Origin: Burkholderiaceae bacterium
Lineage (GTDB): Bacteria; Pseudomonadota; Gammaproteobacteria; Burkholderiales; Burkholderiaceae
Assembly: GCA_023253905.1 (NCBI GenBank)
Contig: JALREG010000173.1
Location: 1 to 5,401, forward strand
Reading direction: 5' to 3'
Length of the DNA stretch: 5,401 bases
The translations under genes were made by a program, and so were the position numbers. Below the pieces are notes generated by a model. That model was not told where the DNA came from, did not search any database, and was given only the letters and a program-made list of their open reading frames with translations. Positions 1-5,323 of this stretch are shown piece by piece (position 1 is the first letter of the stretch; each line of letters starts with the position of its first letter).

Positions 1-672
1 AACCAGGCGATGAACCCGAAACTACCCTTTGACACCGAGCGCGACCTGCGTGGCGTCACACTGGTGGGGCTCCTGCCGCAGGCCATTGCGGTGCATCCCT
101 CGGTCCCTGCGAACACCTTGCAGGAGTGGCTTGCGCTCGCGAAAAGCGACGCGCGCTTCGGTCAGTATGCGACGGGCGGCGTGGGCTCGCCCGGGCATTT
201 TGCAGGCGCCGTGCTGCAATCGATGAGCGGCCAGCCACTCACCCATGTGGGCTACAAGGGCGCGGGCCCCGCCATGACGGATGTGATCGGCAACCAGGTT
301 CCCGCCGTGCTGGGAACGCTGGGGGGCATGATGCAGCACATCAAGGCAGGGCGGCTCAAACCGATTGCCATCACGTCACGCGCACGAAGCGTGCTTTTGC
401 CGGCCGTAGGCACCATCGGCGAAGCGTTTCCTGGTTTCGAGTCCGATACCTGGGTAGGCATGTTTGTACCAGCAGGAACCCCTGCGGCCGTCATCGCGCG
501 GCTCCATGGTGCAGCTGCCGCCGCGCTGGCCGAGACGGATGTGCGCGGCCGGCTGGAGGCCCAGGGGCTCACGATTGTCGCAGGCCCGCCCGCTGATCTC
601 GATGCGCTGGTGTCACGCGAAATCAGGGTATTCAGTCAGGTGGTGAAGGAACAGGGCATTAAAGCCGAGTGA
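1..672 (+). CDS. Bug/TctC-family tripartite tricarboxylate transporter substrate-binding protein, 5'-truncated
   Basis: This is the C-terminal ~223 codons of a periplasmic binding protein of the Bug (TctC) family, which captures small carboxylates or related solutes for TctAB-type secondary transporters or for sensing. The frame is open to the first base (AAC CAG GCG before the ATG at 10). The first residues, NPKLPFDTERDL..VTLVG, match the family's internal 'NP.LPYDT..D..PVT..G' segment, so the ATG at 10 is an internal methionine and roughly 100 N-terminal residues, including the signal peptide, lie outside the window. Other family hallmarks, numbered from the ATG at 10, are GYKGAGPAMTDVIGNQVPA (about 81-99), HIKAGRLKPIAITS (about 110-123), FPGFES.TW.G (about 140-150), PAGTPAAVIARL (about 154-165) and the C-terminal VVKEQGIKAE. 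It ends in TGA. No TctA or TctB membrane gene is visible. It runs toward the GMC gene and does not belong to that operon. The family call is firm; the ligand is unknown. Confidence 0.93.
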   Translation, partial: NQAMNPKLPFDTERDLRGVTLVGLLPQAIAVHPSVPANTLQEWLALAKSDARFGQYATGGVGSPGHFAGAVLQSMSGQPLTHVGYKGAGPAMTDVIGNQVPAVLGTLGGMMQHIKAGRLKPIAITSRARSVLLPAVGTIGEAFPGFESDTWVGMFVPAGTPAAVIARLHGAAAAALAETDVRGRLEAQGLTIVAGPPADLDALVSREIRVFSQVVKEQGIKAE

Positions 673-700
673 CCCGGTCTGGGAACGTTCCGCGGTGGTC
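671..700. other. Convergent intergenic palindrome, possible weak bidirectional terminator
   Basis: Between the convergent stop codons lies the perfect 10-bp palindrome GGAACGTTCC (682-691), flanked by GACC (671-674) and GGTC (697-700), which can pair around it with a bulge. The inner stem leaves almost no loop, and no T-run follows on either strand. It therefore lacks the hallmarks of an intrinsic terminator, and its role is uncertain. Confidence 0.2.
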
Positions 701-704
701 GCGC

Positions 705-2285
705 TCAATCACCCAGCATCAGCGCGGCACCACGTTCGCCAACCATGATGGTGGCTGCGTTGGTGTTGGCTGACACCACGCGAGGCATCACCGAGGCATC
801 AATCACCCTAAGCCCTTCCACCCCCTGCACGCGCAGCTGCGGATCCACCACCGCCCGGGCATCACTGCCCATCCTGCAGGTGCTGGTCGGATGAAATACC
901 GTGCCACCAAACCGGCGCGCGAAGTCTTCCAGACTGGTGTCACCGGGTAGCTTTTCCTCGACCCATCGGTCAGCGAATGCCGGCTGCCGATAAATCTCGC
1001 GGCACATCCGGAGACCTTCGACGAGGGTTTTGAGATCACGCTCCTCGGTCAGATAGTTGGCCGTGATGCGAGGGGCCTCGGCTGGATCGGTGCTGCGAAT
1101 TCGGATCGATCCGGTCGACTCGGGGCGGCACTGGCATACCGATACGGTAAAACCGGGAAACTCATGAAGCGGTGTGCCGGGCTTGTCGACCGACAGCGGC
1201 ATCACATTGAACTGAATATCGGCACGCCCCCCCTCCGCCTGCGAGGAGCAGGCAAATCCGCCCACCTGTCCGGCCCCAACAGTGAGCGGCCCGCGCGCAT
1301 CCGCGAGCCATTGCCAGCCCATTCGGGCGAGGCCGGCAAGACTGCGAACCTGGTTGTTGAGCGAGATCGGATCCTTCAGCCGTACGATGGTCCGCGCCTG
1401 GTAGTGATCCTGGAGGTTCTCGCCCACCTCGGGAGCATCATGAATGACCGGGATGCCCAGCGCACGCAGATGATCGGCGGGCCCCACACCGGACAGCTGC
1501 AAGAGCTGCGGCGACTGCAGGCTTCCTGCGGACAGGATGACATCGCCTTCGCAGCGAAACGCGTGCGCGACGCCGTCGATGTGTGCCTCCACGCCGACGG
1601 CACGCCCTGCCTCGAACAGCACACGCGAGACCAGCACGCCAGTGCGAACAGAGAGCCCGGCATGCCCGCTCACGGGTTTCAGAAACGCAACCGACGCGCT
1701 GCAGCGCCAGCGGCCCAGGATCGACAACTGATAACGCCCCACGCCGAAATCGGTCTGCGCGTTGAAATCGGCGTTAGCGGGCAGCCCGAACTGCTGCGCC
1801 GCTTCGAGCCAGGCAAGACAGCTCGGATCGTCATTTCGCAACTCGGACACGCCCAATTCACCATCGGTGCCGTGATAGTCGTTTGCCACACCGTTGAAAC
1901 GTTCGGACTTGCGAAAGAACGGTAGAACCTCGCGATACGACCAGCCGGTGGCACCGGAACGCGCCCAGTCGTCATAATCGGCATGCTGGCCGCGGATGTA
2001 GAGGAGGCCATTGATCGAACTCGACCCCCCCACAATCCGCCCGCGGGGCCAGATAATTCGCCGGTCACCGGTCTGCGGCTGCGGCTCGACCTCGAAGAGC
2101 CGCGCAAACCGCTGATCGAAGATGGTACGGAAATAGCCGACTGGCAGTCGGACCCAGAACGCACCATCGGGCCCCCCCGCCTCGAGCAGGAGGACCCGAC
2201 GGCCGGCGCGCACCAGCCGGTTGGCCAGCACGCAGCCGGCGGAGCCCGCGCCGACGATGATGTGATCCCAGCGATCAGCCCACAC
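705..2285 (-). CDS. GMC-family FAD-dependent alcohol dehydrogenase (choline dehydrogenase-like)
   Basis: This is a 526-residue flavoprotein of the glucose-methanol-choline family, which oxidises a primary alcohol (or polyol/hydroxy) group to the aldehyde and passes electrons from FAD to a carrier. Visible motifs are the N-terminal dinucleotide fold VGAGSAG (11-17) with the ribose-binding Glu in LLLEAGG (35), GMC signature 1 around GRIVGGSSSINGLLYIRG (82-99), and GMC signature 2, SAGSLQSPQLLQLSGVGP (252-269). The C-terminal catalytic block HPTSTCRMG carries the proton-accepting His (465), followed by VIDASVMP (494-501) and SANTNAATIMVGERGA with the usual second active-site Asn (509). The length is normal for bacterial BetA/AlkJ-like members, so the gene is intact. 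It starts at GTG; AAGGA lies 7 nt upstream and overlaps the stop of the binding-protein gene, which implies translational coupling. It is the last gene of the ABC operon, so its substrate is probably the imported solute or a derivative of it. Choline itself is not indicated, because no betaine genes are seen. Confidence 0.93.
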   Translation of the reverse strand: MWADRWDHIIVGAGSAGCVLANRLVRAGRRVLLLEAGGPDGAFWVRLPVGYFRTIFDQRFARLFEVEPQPQTGDRRIIWPRGRIVGGSSSINGLLYIRGQHADYDDWARSGATGWSYREVLPFFRKSERFNGVANDYHGTDGELGVSELRNDDPSCLAWLEAAQQFGLPANADFNAQTDFGVGRYQLSILGRWRCSASVAFLKPVSGHAGLSVRTGVLVSRVLFEAGRAVGVEAHIDGVAHAFRCEGDVILSAGSLQSPQLLQLSGVGPADHLRALGIPVIHDAPEVGENLQDHYQARTIVRLKDPISLNNQVRSLAGLARMGWQWLADARGPLTVGAGQVGGFACSSQAEGGRADIQFNVMPLSVDKPGTPLHEFPGFTVSVCQCRPESTGSIRIRSTDPAEAPRITANYLTEERDLKTLVEGLRMCREIYRQPAFADRWVEEKLPGDTSLEDFARRFGGTVFHPTSTCRMGSDARAVVDPQLRVQGVEGLRVIDASVMPRVVSANTNAATIMVGERGAALMLGD

Positions 2286-2292
2286 AGCGTGG

Positions 2293-2297
2293 TCCTT
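2293..2297 (-). promoter_or_regulatory. Ribosome binding site of the GMC gene, overlapping the upstream stop
   Basis: AAGGA on the minus strand lies 7 nt before the GTG at 2285-2283. Its first two bases are part of the TAA stop (2298-2296) of the binding-protein gene. It fixes the GTG start, since no in-frame ATG precedes the dinucleotide-binding motif. Confidence 0.7.
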
Positions 2298-3312
2298 AGC
2301 CCGCCACGTTGTTCACGAGCAGCGAGGTGTCGAAATAGGTTTTGGCGGGCACCGGATTCTGAATGCCACCCACCCGCGCATAAAAATCGGTGACCTGCTG
2401 CAGCCATCCGAGTGCAGTGCCGTCCTGATAAAGCTTTCGCCATTCGGCCGCAGGGTAATAGCGCGAGGCCTTGAATTGCTCCTGCAGCTCTTCGAGGGGG
2501 ACCTGGGCATAATTCTTTGACTGGATCACGGGCAGGATCTCAGCGGAATTCCGGATCAGGTCGTCGTTCGAGGCCGCCCAGCCGCGAACCACACGCTCGA
2601 GAATGGGACGATTTTTCTCGTAGTAGTCAGCACGCACTGCCCACCCCCCCACAATGGCCGACTTCGGGAAATAGGCTGATGCATCCACCAGCATTTTTGC
2701 CGACGGCACGCGGGCGCGCACCTGAATGTTGAACGGCACCCAGAGTGCCACCGCGGGCACAGCACCTGAAATAAAGCTGGTGACCGCAACCGGCATGCCC
2801 TGATTGACGAGTTCTACGTCCTTGGCAGGATCCAGCCCGTTGGCGCGCAGTGCAGCGTCGGCAAAAACATGGGCGGTCGTACCTAACGTGGTAGCGATCT
2901 TCTTTCCCTTGAGATCAGCCCAGCTCTTCACGCCCTGATCTTCGCGAACCCAAAGCTGCGCAGTGGCGAATTCGATGTTATTGATGAGAAAAGCCTTGCC
3001 CTGGCCTCGCGCCGGGAAGTTGGAGATCACCGCGCCGGTGGACAGCATATCGAGGCTGCCACCAATCATGGCGTTGAACAACTCAAGGCCGGTATTGAAT
3101 TTGACTGGGTCGAACTCGATGTTTTCCTTCGCCCAGTGACCGCGATGCACACCTGTCCAGATCTGCCCGGTGACCGCGAGTGTATCGACATAGCCCACCC
3201 GGATACGGGTTCGGCTCTGGGCAATGACCGGGGCGCCCAAGCCCGCCAGCCCGAGGGCCGAGGCACCTGCCGCCAGCAGCTGGCGGCGATCCGCTTTGAT
3301 GTGATGGTTCAC
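2296..3312 (-). CDS. ABC transporter periplasmic substrate-binding protein, TauA/SsuA/NMT1-like
   Basis: This is a 338-residue solute-binding protein for the ABC importer encoded just upstream in the same operon. The N-terminus is an export signal with adjacent arginines (ADRRQLL, R9-R10), a hydrophobic Ala/Leu/Gly stretch (about 12-28) and a likely signal-peptidase site after PVIA (A31). The twin arginines suggest Tat export, although Sec cannot be excluded. The mature part has the nitrate/sulfonate/taurine-type features: RIRVGY opening the first strand, GHWAKENIEFD, ALRANGLDPAKDVELVN, the SWADLKGKKIATTLGTTAH segment, and AVALWVPF. The length fits the family. It starts at GTG, with AAAGGGAG 5 nt upstream, and no nearby ATG is available. 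The 78-nt gap to the ATPase gene is the largest in the operon and holds a small hairpin. The family spans ligands from sulfonates and nitrate to thiamine precursors and aromatic acids, so the solute cannot be named. Confidence 0.92.
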   Translation of the reverse strand: MNHHIKADRRQLLAAGASALGLAGLGAPVIAQSRTRIRVGYVDTLAVTGQIWTGVHRGHWAKENIEFDPVKFNTGLELFNAMIGGSLDMLSTGAVISNFPARGQGKAFLINNIEFATAQLWVREDQGVKSWADLKGKKIATTLGTTAHVFADAALRANGLDPAKDVELVNQGMPVAVTSFISGAVPAVALWVPFNIQVRARVPSAKMLVDASAYFPKSAIVGGWAVRADYYEKNRPILERVVRGWAASNDDLIRNSAEILPVIQSKNYAQVPLEELQEQFKASRYYPAAEWRKLYQDGTALGWLQQVTDFYARVGGIQNPVPAKTYFDTSLLVNNVAG

Positions 3313-3317
3313 GCTGT

Positions 3318-3325
3318 CTCCCTTT
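3318..3325 (-). promoter_or_regulatory. Ribosome binding site of the substrate-binding protein
   Basis: AAAGGGAG on the minus strand ends 5 nt before the GTG at 3312-3310. It is the strongest Shine-Dalgarno match in the operon, consistent with the high expression usually needed for a binding protein, and it supports the GTG start. Confidence 0.65.
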
Positions 3326-3371
3326 ACCGGTCTCGGCCGGCGGTGGTGTTAAAGAGGCCATCTGACGCCCG

Positions 3372-3388
3372 TGCAAACCAGCTTTGCA
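3372..3388 (-). repeat. Intra-operon inverted repeat (6-bp stem, 5-nt loop) after the ATPase stop
   Basis: TGCAAA (3372-3377) and TTTGCA (3383-3388) form a perfect 6-bp inverted repeat around a 5-nt loop, starting 2 nt downstream of the ATPase TGA (3393-3391). There is no following U-run, so termination is not expected. It could be a transcript-stabilising or processing hairpin separating the transporter core from the more highly needed binding protein. The stem is short, and a chance match is possible. Confidence 0.35.
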
Positions 3389-3390
3389 TA

Positions 3391-4203
3391 TCAGGCGGCA
3401 CCCATTGAGGCCGAGCCGAGTTGTTGCTGCACCTCGTATTCGGCCATGACCAGGTCGCGCACATGGGCCTTGAGCGTACCGAATTCGGGTGTCTCGTGCA
3501 GACCTTCGTGGCGGGGGTAAGCAAACGGGACATCGATGATTGCCTTGATACGCGCGGGCCTTGCAGTGACCACAACAATTCGTGAAGCGAGGTAGATCGC
3601 CTCATCGACCGAGTGGGTGATCATCATCACCGTCTTGCCTTCGCGCTCCAGCACCTCCAGCAGCAGATTCTGCATCTTGGAACGGGTCTGCGCATCGAGC
3701 GCGCCAAAAGGTTCGTCCATCAGCAGGAATTCAGGCTGCGCAGCATAGGCACGGGCAATGGCCAGTCGTTGACGCATGCCGCCTGAAAGCGTTTTCGGGA
3801 ACGCCTGGGCAAAATCGGCGAGCCCCATCAGTTCAAGATACTTCTGACACACCCCTTGCTGCTCGGAGGCTGGCACCCGGCTGCTTTTTAACCGCAGGCC
3901 GAACAGGATGTTGTCGCGCACGGTCAGCCAAGGGAAGACGCCATATTCCTGGAAAATCACCCCGCGGTCGCGTCCTGGCCCAGTGATTGGCTGACCGTCG
4001 AGTGTGACCCGTCCTGAGCTTGGTCCAACGAAGCCCGCCACAATATTCATGAGGGTCGTCTTGCCACAGCCCGATGGCCCTACGATGCAAATGAACTCCT
4101 GATCGTGCACCGCGAGCGACACCCGATCGACCACCCTGAGTGGTCCGCGCTCGGTTTCAAAATCCACCGACACGTCGTCAAACATGATCCGCGGCGCATT
4201 CAC
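3391..4203 (-). CDS. ABC transporter ATP-binding protein, TauB/SsuB/NrtD-like
   Basis: This is the 270-residue cytoplasmic nucleotide-binding subunit that powers the importer. All ABC motifs are intact: Walker A GPSGCGKTT (42-50), Q-loop Gln 85 in IFQEYGVFPWLTV, signature LSGGM followed by RQRLAIARA (139-152), Walker B FLLMDE with catalytic Glu 164, D-loop GALD (167-170), and the switch His 197 in MMITHSVDEA. The QEYGVFPWLTV..NI.FGL stretch is typical of the taurine/sulfonate/nitrate subfamily. The end of the protein (from about 225, FAYPRHE..) also fits this subfamily. The preferred start is GTG, because GGAG lies 8 nt upstream. An ATG at codon 7 has no such site. Only 13 nt separate it from the permease stop, so the two genes are surely co-transcribed. 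It lacks the extra C-terminal domain of NrtC-type proteins. Confidence 0.95.
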   Translation of the reverse strand: MNAPRIMFDDVSVDFETERGPLRVVDRVSLAVHDQEFICIVGPSGCGKTTLMNIVAGFVGPSSGRVTLDGQPITGPGRDRGVIFQEYGVFPWLTVRDNILFGLRLKSSRVPASEQQGVCQKYLELMGLADFAQAFPKTLSGGMRQRLAIARAYAAQPEFLLMDEPFGALDAQTRSKMQNLLLEVLEREGKTVMMITHSVDEAIYLASRIVVVTARPARIKAIIDVPFAYPRHEGLHETPEFGTLKAHVRDLVMAEYEVQQQLGSASMGAA

Positions 4204-4211
4204 AACGGGCT

Positions 4212-4215
4212 CTCC
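4212..4215 (-). promoter_or_regulatory. Ribosome binding site deciding the ATPase GTG start
   Basis: GGAG on the minus strand lies 8 nt before the GTG at 4203-4201 and directly after the permease TAA (4219-4217). The alternative ATG at codon 7 (4185-4183) has no purine-rich site at a proper distance. Confidence 0.6.
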
Positions 4216-4216
4216 A

Positions 4217-4984
4217 TTACTGCGCCTCGACCCGGTCCTGCCAGCGAATCAGGCGACGCGTGAGCGCGCGCAGCGCGAGGTCCATGCTGAGCGCAACGGT
4301 GCCAATGCAGACGATCCCGACATAAATCACATCGATCTGAAAAAACGATCCCGCGCTCTGAATGAGCGCGCCCAGGCCCTGCTGCGCGGCCACCAGCTCT
4401 GAGGCCACCAGCGTGGCCCATGCGACGCCCAGGGCTACTCGCAGCGCGGTGAGAATGTGAGGCATGGTGAGCGGAACGATCACCTTGAAAAAAATCTCGA
4501 GGTCGCTCGCGCCCAGCGTTCGCGCCACCTTGATGAAGATCGGGCTGATCTGGGCGACACCCTCGTACATGACGATGACACCCGCGAAAAAACTCGCGTA
4601 AAAAAGAATGATCACCTTGGCCGGCTCATCGATACCGAAATACACGACCACCAGAGGGATCAGGGCGATCGGCGGCAGCGCCCTGAAAAAATTGATGAGC
4701 GGATCGAGGAACGTGCGTGCGTTGCGATACCAACCGATCAGGAATCCGACCGGCACAGCAAGCAATATGCCCAACAGCACGCCCAGGGTCACACGCTGTG
4801 TTGAGCGCAGGATATCGACCGCGAGCCGGTCCCCGAAGAGCAGGCTTGTGAGCTTGCTGCCGACCTGCGCGGGTGTGGGCATCAGGCCCGGATTCACCAA
4901 GCCCGACACGGCGACTGTGTGCCAGACTGCGATCAGCAGGCACCAGGGCAAAACGAGAAGCGCGGCATGGCGCAGACGCTTCAA
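4217..4984 (-). CDS. ABC transporter permease, TauC/SsuC-like
   Basis: This is a 255-residue inner-membrane subunit of the importer, first gene of the operon. Hydrophobic segments are at about 7-29, 64-86, 104-118, 122-140, 178-200 and 217-237, the usual arrangement of this family. The EAA loop that contacts the ATPase is ARTLGASDLEIFFKVIVP (about 154-171). The following SELVAAQQGLGALIQSA and DVIYVGI are characteristic of the taurine/sulfonate permease group. The frame stays open as far as 5203, but the extra 73 residues are charged, unlike any permease N-terminus, and lie antisense to the divergent gene. I therefore chose TTG at 4984-4982, with GGAG 9 nt upstream, giving MKRLRHAALLVLPW and a family-like length. 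A GTG at 5029-5027 is in frame but lacks a good ribosome site. The function is firm; the exact start is moderately sure. Confidence 0.9.
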   Translation of the reverse strand: MKRLRHAALLVLPWCLLIAVWHTVAVSGLVNPGLMPTPAQVGSKLTSLLFGDRLAVDILRSTQRVTLGVLLGILLAVPVGFLIGWYRNARTFLDPLINFFRALPPIALIPLVVVYFGIDEPAKVIILFYASFFAGVIVMYEGVAQISPIFIKVARTLGASDLEIFFKVIVPLTMPHILTALRVALGVAWATLVASELVAAQQGLGALIQSAGSFFQIDVIYVGIVCIGTVALSMDLALRALTRRLIRWQDRVEAQ

Positions 4985-4993
4985 GATGACTGT

Positions 4994-4997
4994 CTCC
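4994..4997 (-). promoter_or_regulatory. Ribosome binding site supporting the permease TTG start
   Basis: GGAG on the minus strand (4997-4994) is 9 nt before the TTG at 4984-4982. It is the only good Shine-Dalgarno match near the point where permease homology begins. Confidence 0.5.
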
Positions 4998-5057
4998 GGG
5001 ATTGTTGTGATTTGGCGGCGAAGATACACTAGAAGCGCTCGCAAAACATCCTGCTGA

Positions 5058-5069
5058 TTCAAGTTTGAA
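5058..5069. repeat. Palindrome TTCAA-GT-TTGAA, candidate operator
   Basis: A perfect 5-2-5 inverted repeat sits between the proposed rightward promoter and the start of the SAF gene. Its right arm overlaps the AAAGG ribosome site (5068-5072). Symmetry and position suit a repressor operator, but no regulator gene is in the window, and a 10-base match can arise by chance. Confidence 0.3.
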
Positions 5070-5072
5070 AGG
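5068..5072 (+). promoter_or_regulatory. Ribosome binding site of the SAF-domain gene
   Basis: AAAGG lies 8 nt before the GTG at 5081. An in-frame TGA at 5066-5068 rules out any start further upstream, so this site and the GTG go together. Confidence 0.6.
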
Positions 5073-5080
5073 CCCACCGC

Positions 5081-5323
5081 GTGCCGCGAATCGCGCTTCA
5101 GGTTCACCCCTCTGACAATGTCGTCACGCTGATCGATTCTCTGATTGACGAAACGCGTACGCGCTGCGGGCTCGCGCTGCGCGGGCCGATCGCCTTCGGC
5201 CACAAGGCGGCCTCACAGGACATCGCCGAGGGCGAACCTGTCATCAAGTATGGGGTTGTCATCGGGCTTGCTACGCGATCGATCGCAACGGGTGAGCATG
5301 TCCATGTCCACAACTGCCGCTGA
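5081..5323 (+). CDS. UxaA-family small subunit (SAF domain), altronate dehydratase/SuyA-like
   Basis: This 80-residue protein matches the N-terminal SAF domain of the UxaA/altronate dehydratase family, which occurs either fused to the catalytic part (UxaA, GarD) or as a separate small subunit (as in SuyA of (R)-sulfolactate sulfo-lyase SuyAB). Diagnostic segments are DNVVTLI (12-18), GPIAFGHKAA (35-44) with the conserved His-Lys, DIAEGEPVIKYGVVIG (47-62) and IATGEHVHVHN (68-78). The protein ends two residues after HN, where fused forms run into a linker, so this is a genuine stand-alone subunit. It starts at GTG (5081-5083) with AAAGG 8 nt upstream; an in-frame stop at 5066-5068 excludes a longer form. 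The next gene begins inside its last codons, so the two are translated together and probably form one enzyme. The family acts on 2-hydroxy acids, by dehydration or sulfite elimination; the substrate here is not determined. Confidence 0.88.
   Translation: MPRIALQVHPSDNVVTLIDSLIDETRTRCGLALRGPIAFGHKAASQDIAEGEPVIKYGVVIGLATRSIATGEHVHVHNCR

Larger units (their letters stand above)
4985..5080. promoter_or_regulatory. Divergent promoter region between the ABC operon and the UxaA-like genes
   Basis: This 96-nt gap must hold the start signals of both divergent transcription units, unless either promoter lies inside the opposite gene. The rightward strand has TTGTTG (5002-5007), a 17-nt spacer and TACACT (5025-5030), a modest sigma70-like match (3/6 and 4/6). 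Leftward, only TATCTT (5026-5021) resembles a -10 box, and no convincing -35 precedes it. The two -10 candidates overlap, which would couple expression of the two units. Exact elements are tentative. Confidence 0.45.

Noticed and set aside
126..596. 156-codon + strand frame inside the Bug gene
   Set aside because: It is out of frame with the clear Bug homology and is Arg/Cys/His-rich, the look of a shadow frame.
10..672. Bug protein as a complete gene starting at the ATG at 10
   Set aside because: The frame is open to base 1 and the first residues match an internal family segment; no signal peptide is present.
1164..1925. 253-codon open frame on the + strand opposite the GMC gene
   Set aside because: It is fully antisense to a gene with intact GMC motifs, its residue content is biased to Arg/His/Pro with no recognisable domain, and it has no plausible ribosome site. 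Long antisense frames are expected in GC-rich DNA.
1679..2443. 254-codon open frame on the - strand in another frame of the GMC and binding-protein genes
   Set aside because: It straddles two well-supported genes out of frame and is Ser/Arg-rich with no motif.
3372..3388. Rho-independent terminator after the ATPase gene
   Set aside because: The stem is only 6 bp and AT-containing, with no U-run, and the next gene in the same direction belongs to the same transporter.
4985..5203. N-terminal extension of the permease
   Set aside because: The residues are charged, not membrane-like, and antisense to the SAF gene. A ribosome site and family length favour the TTG at 4984.
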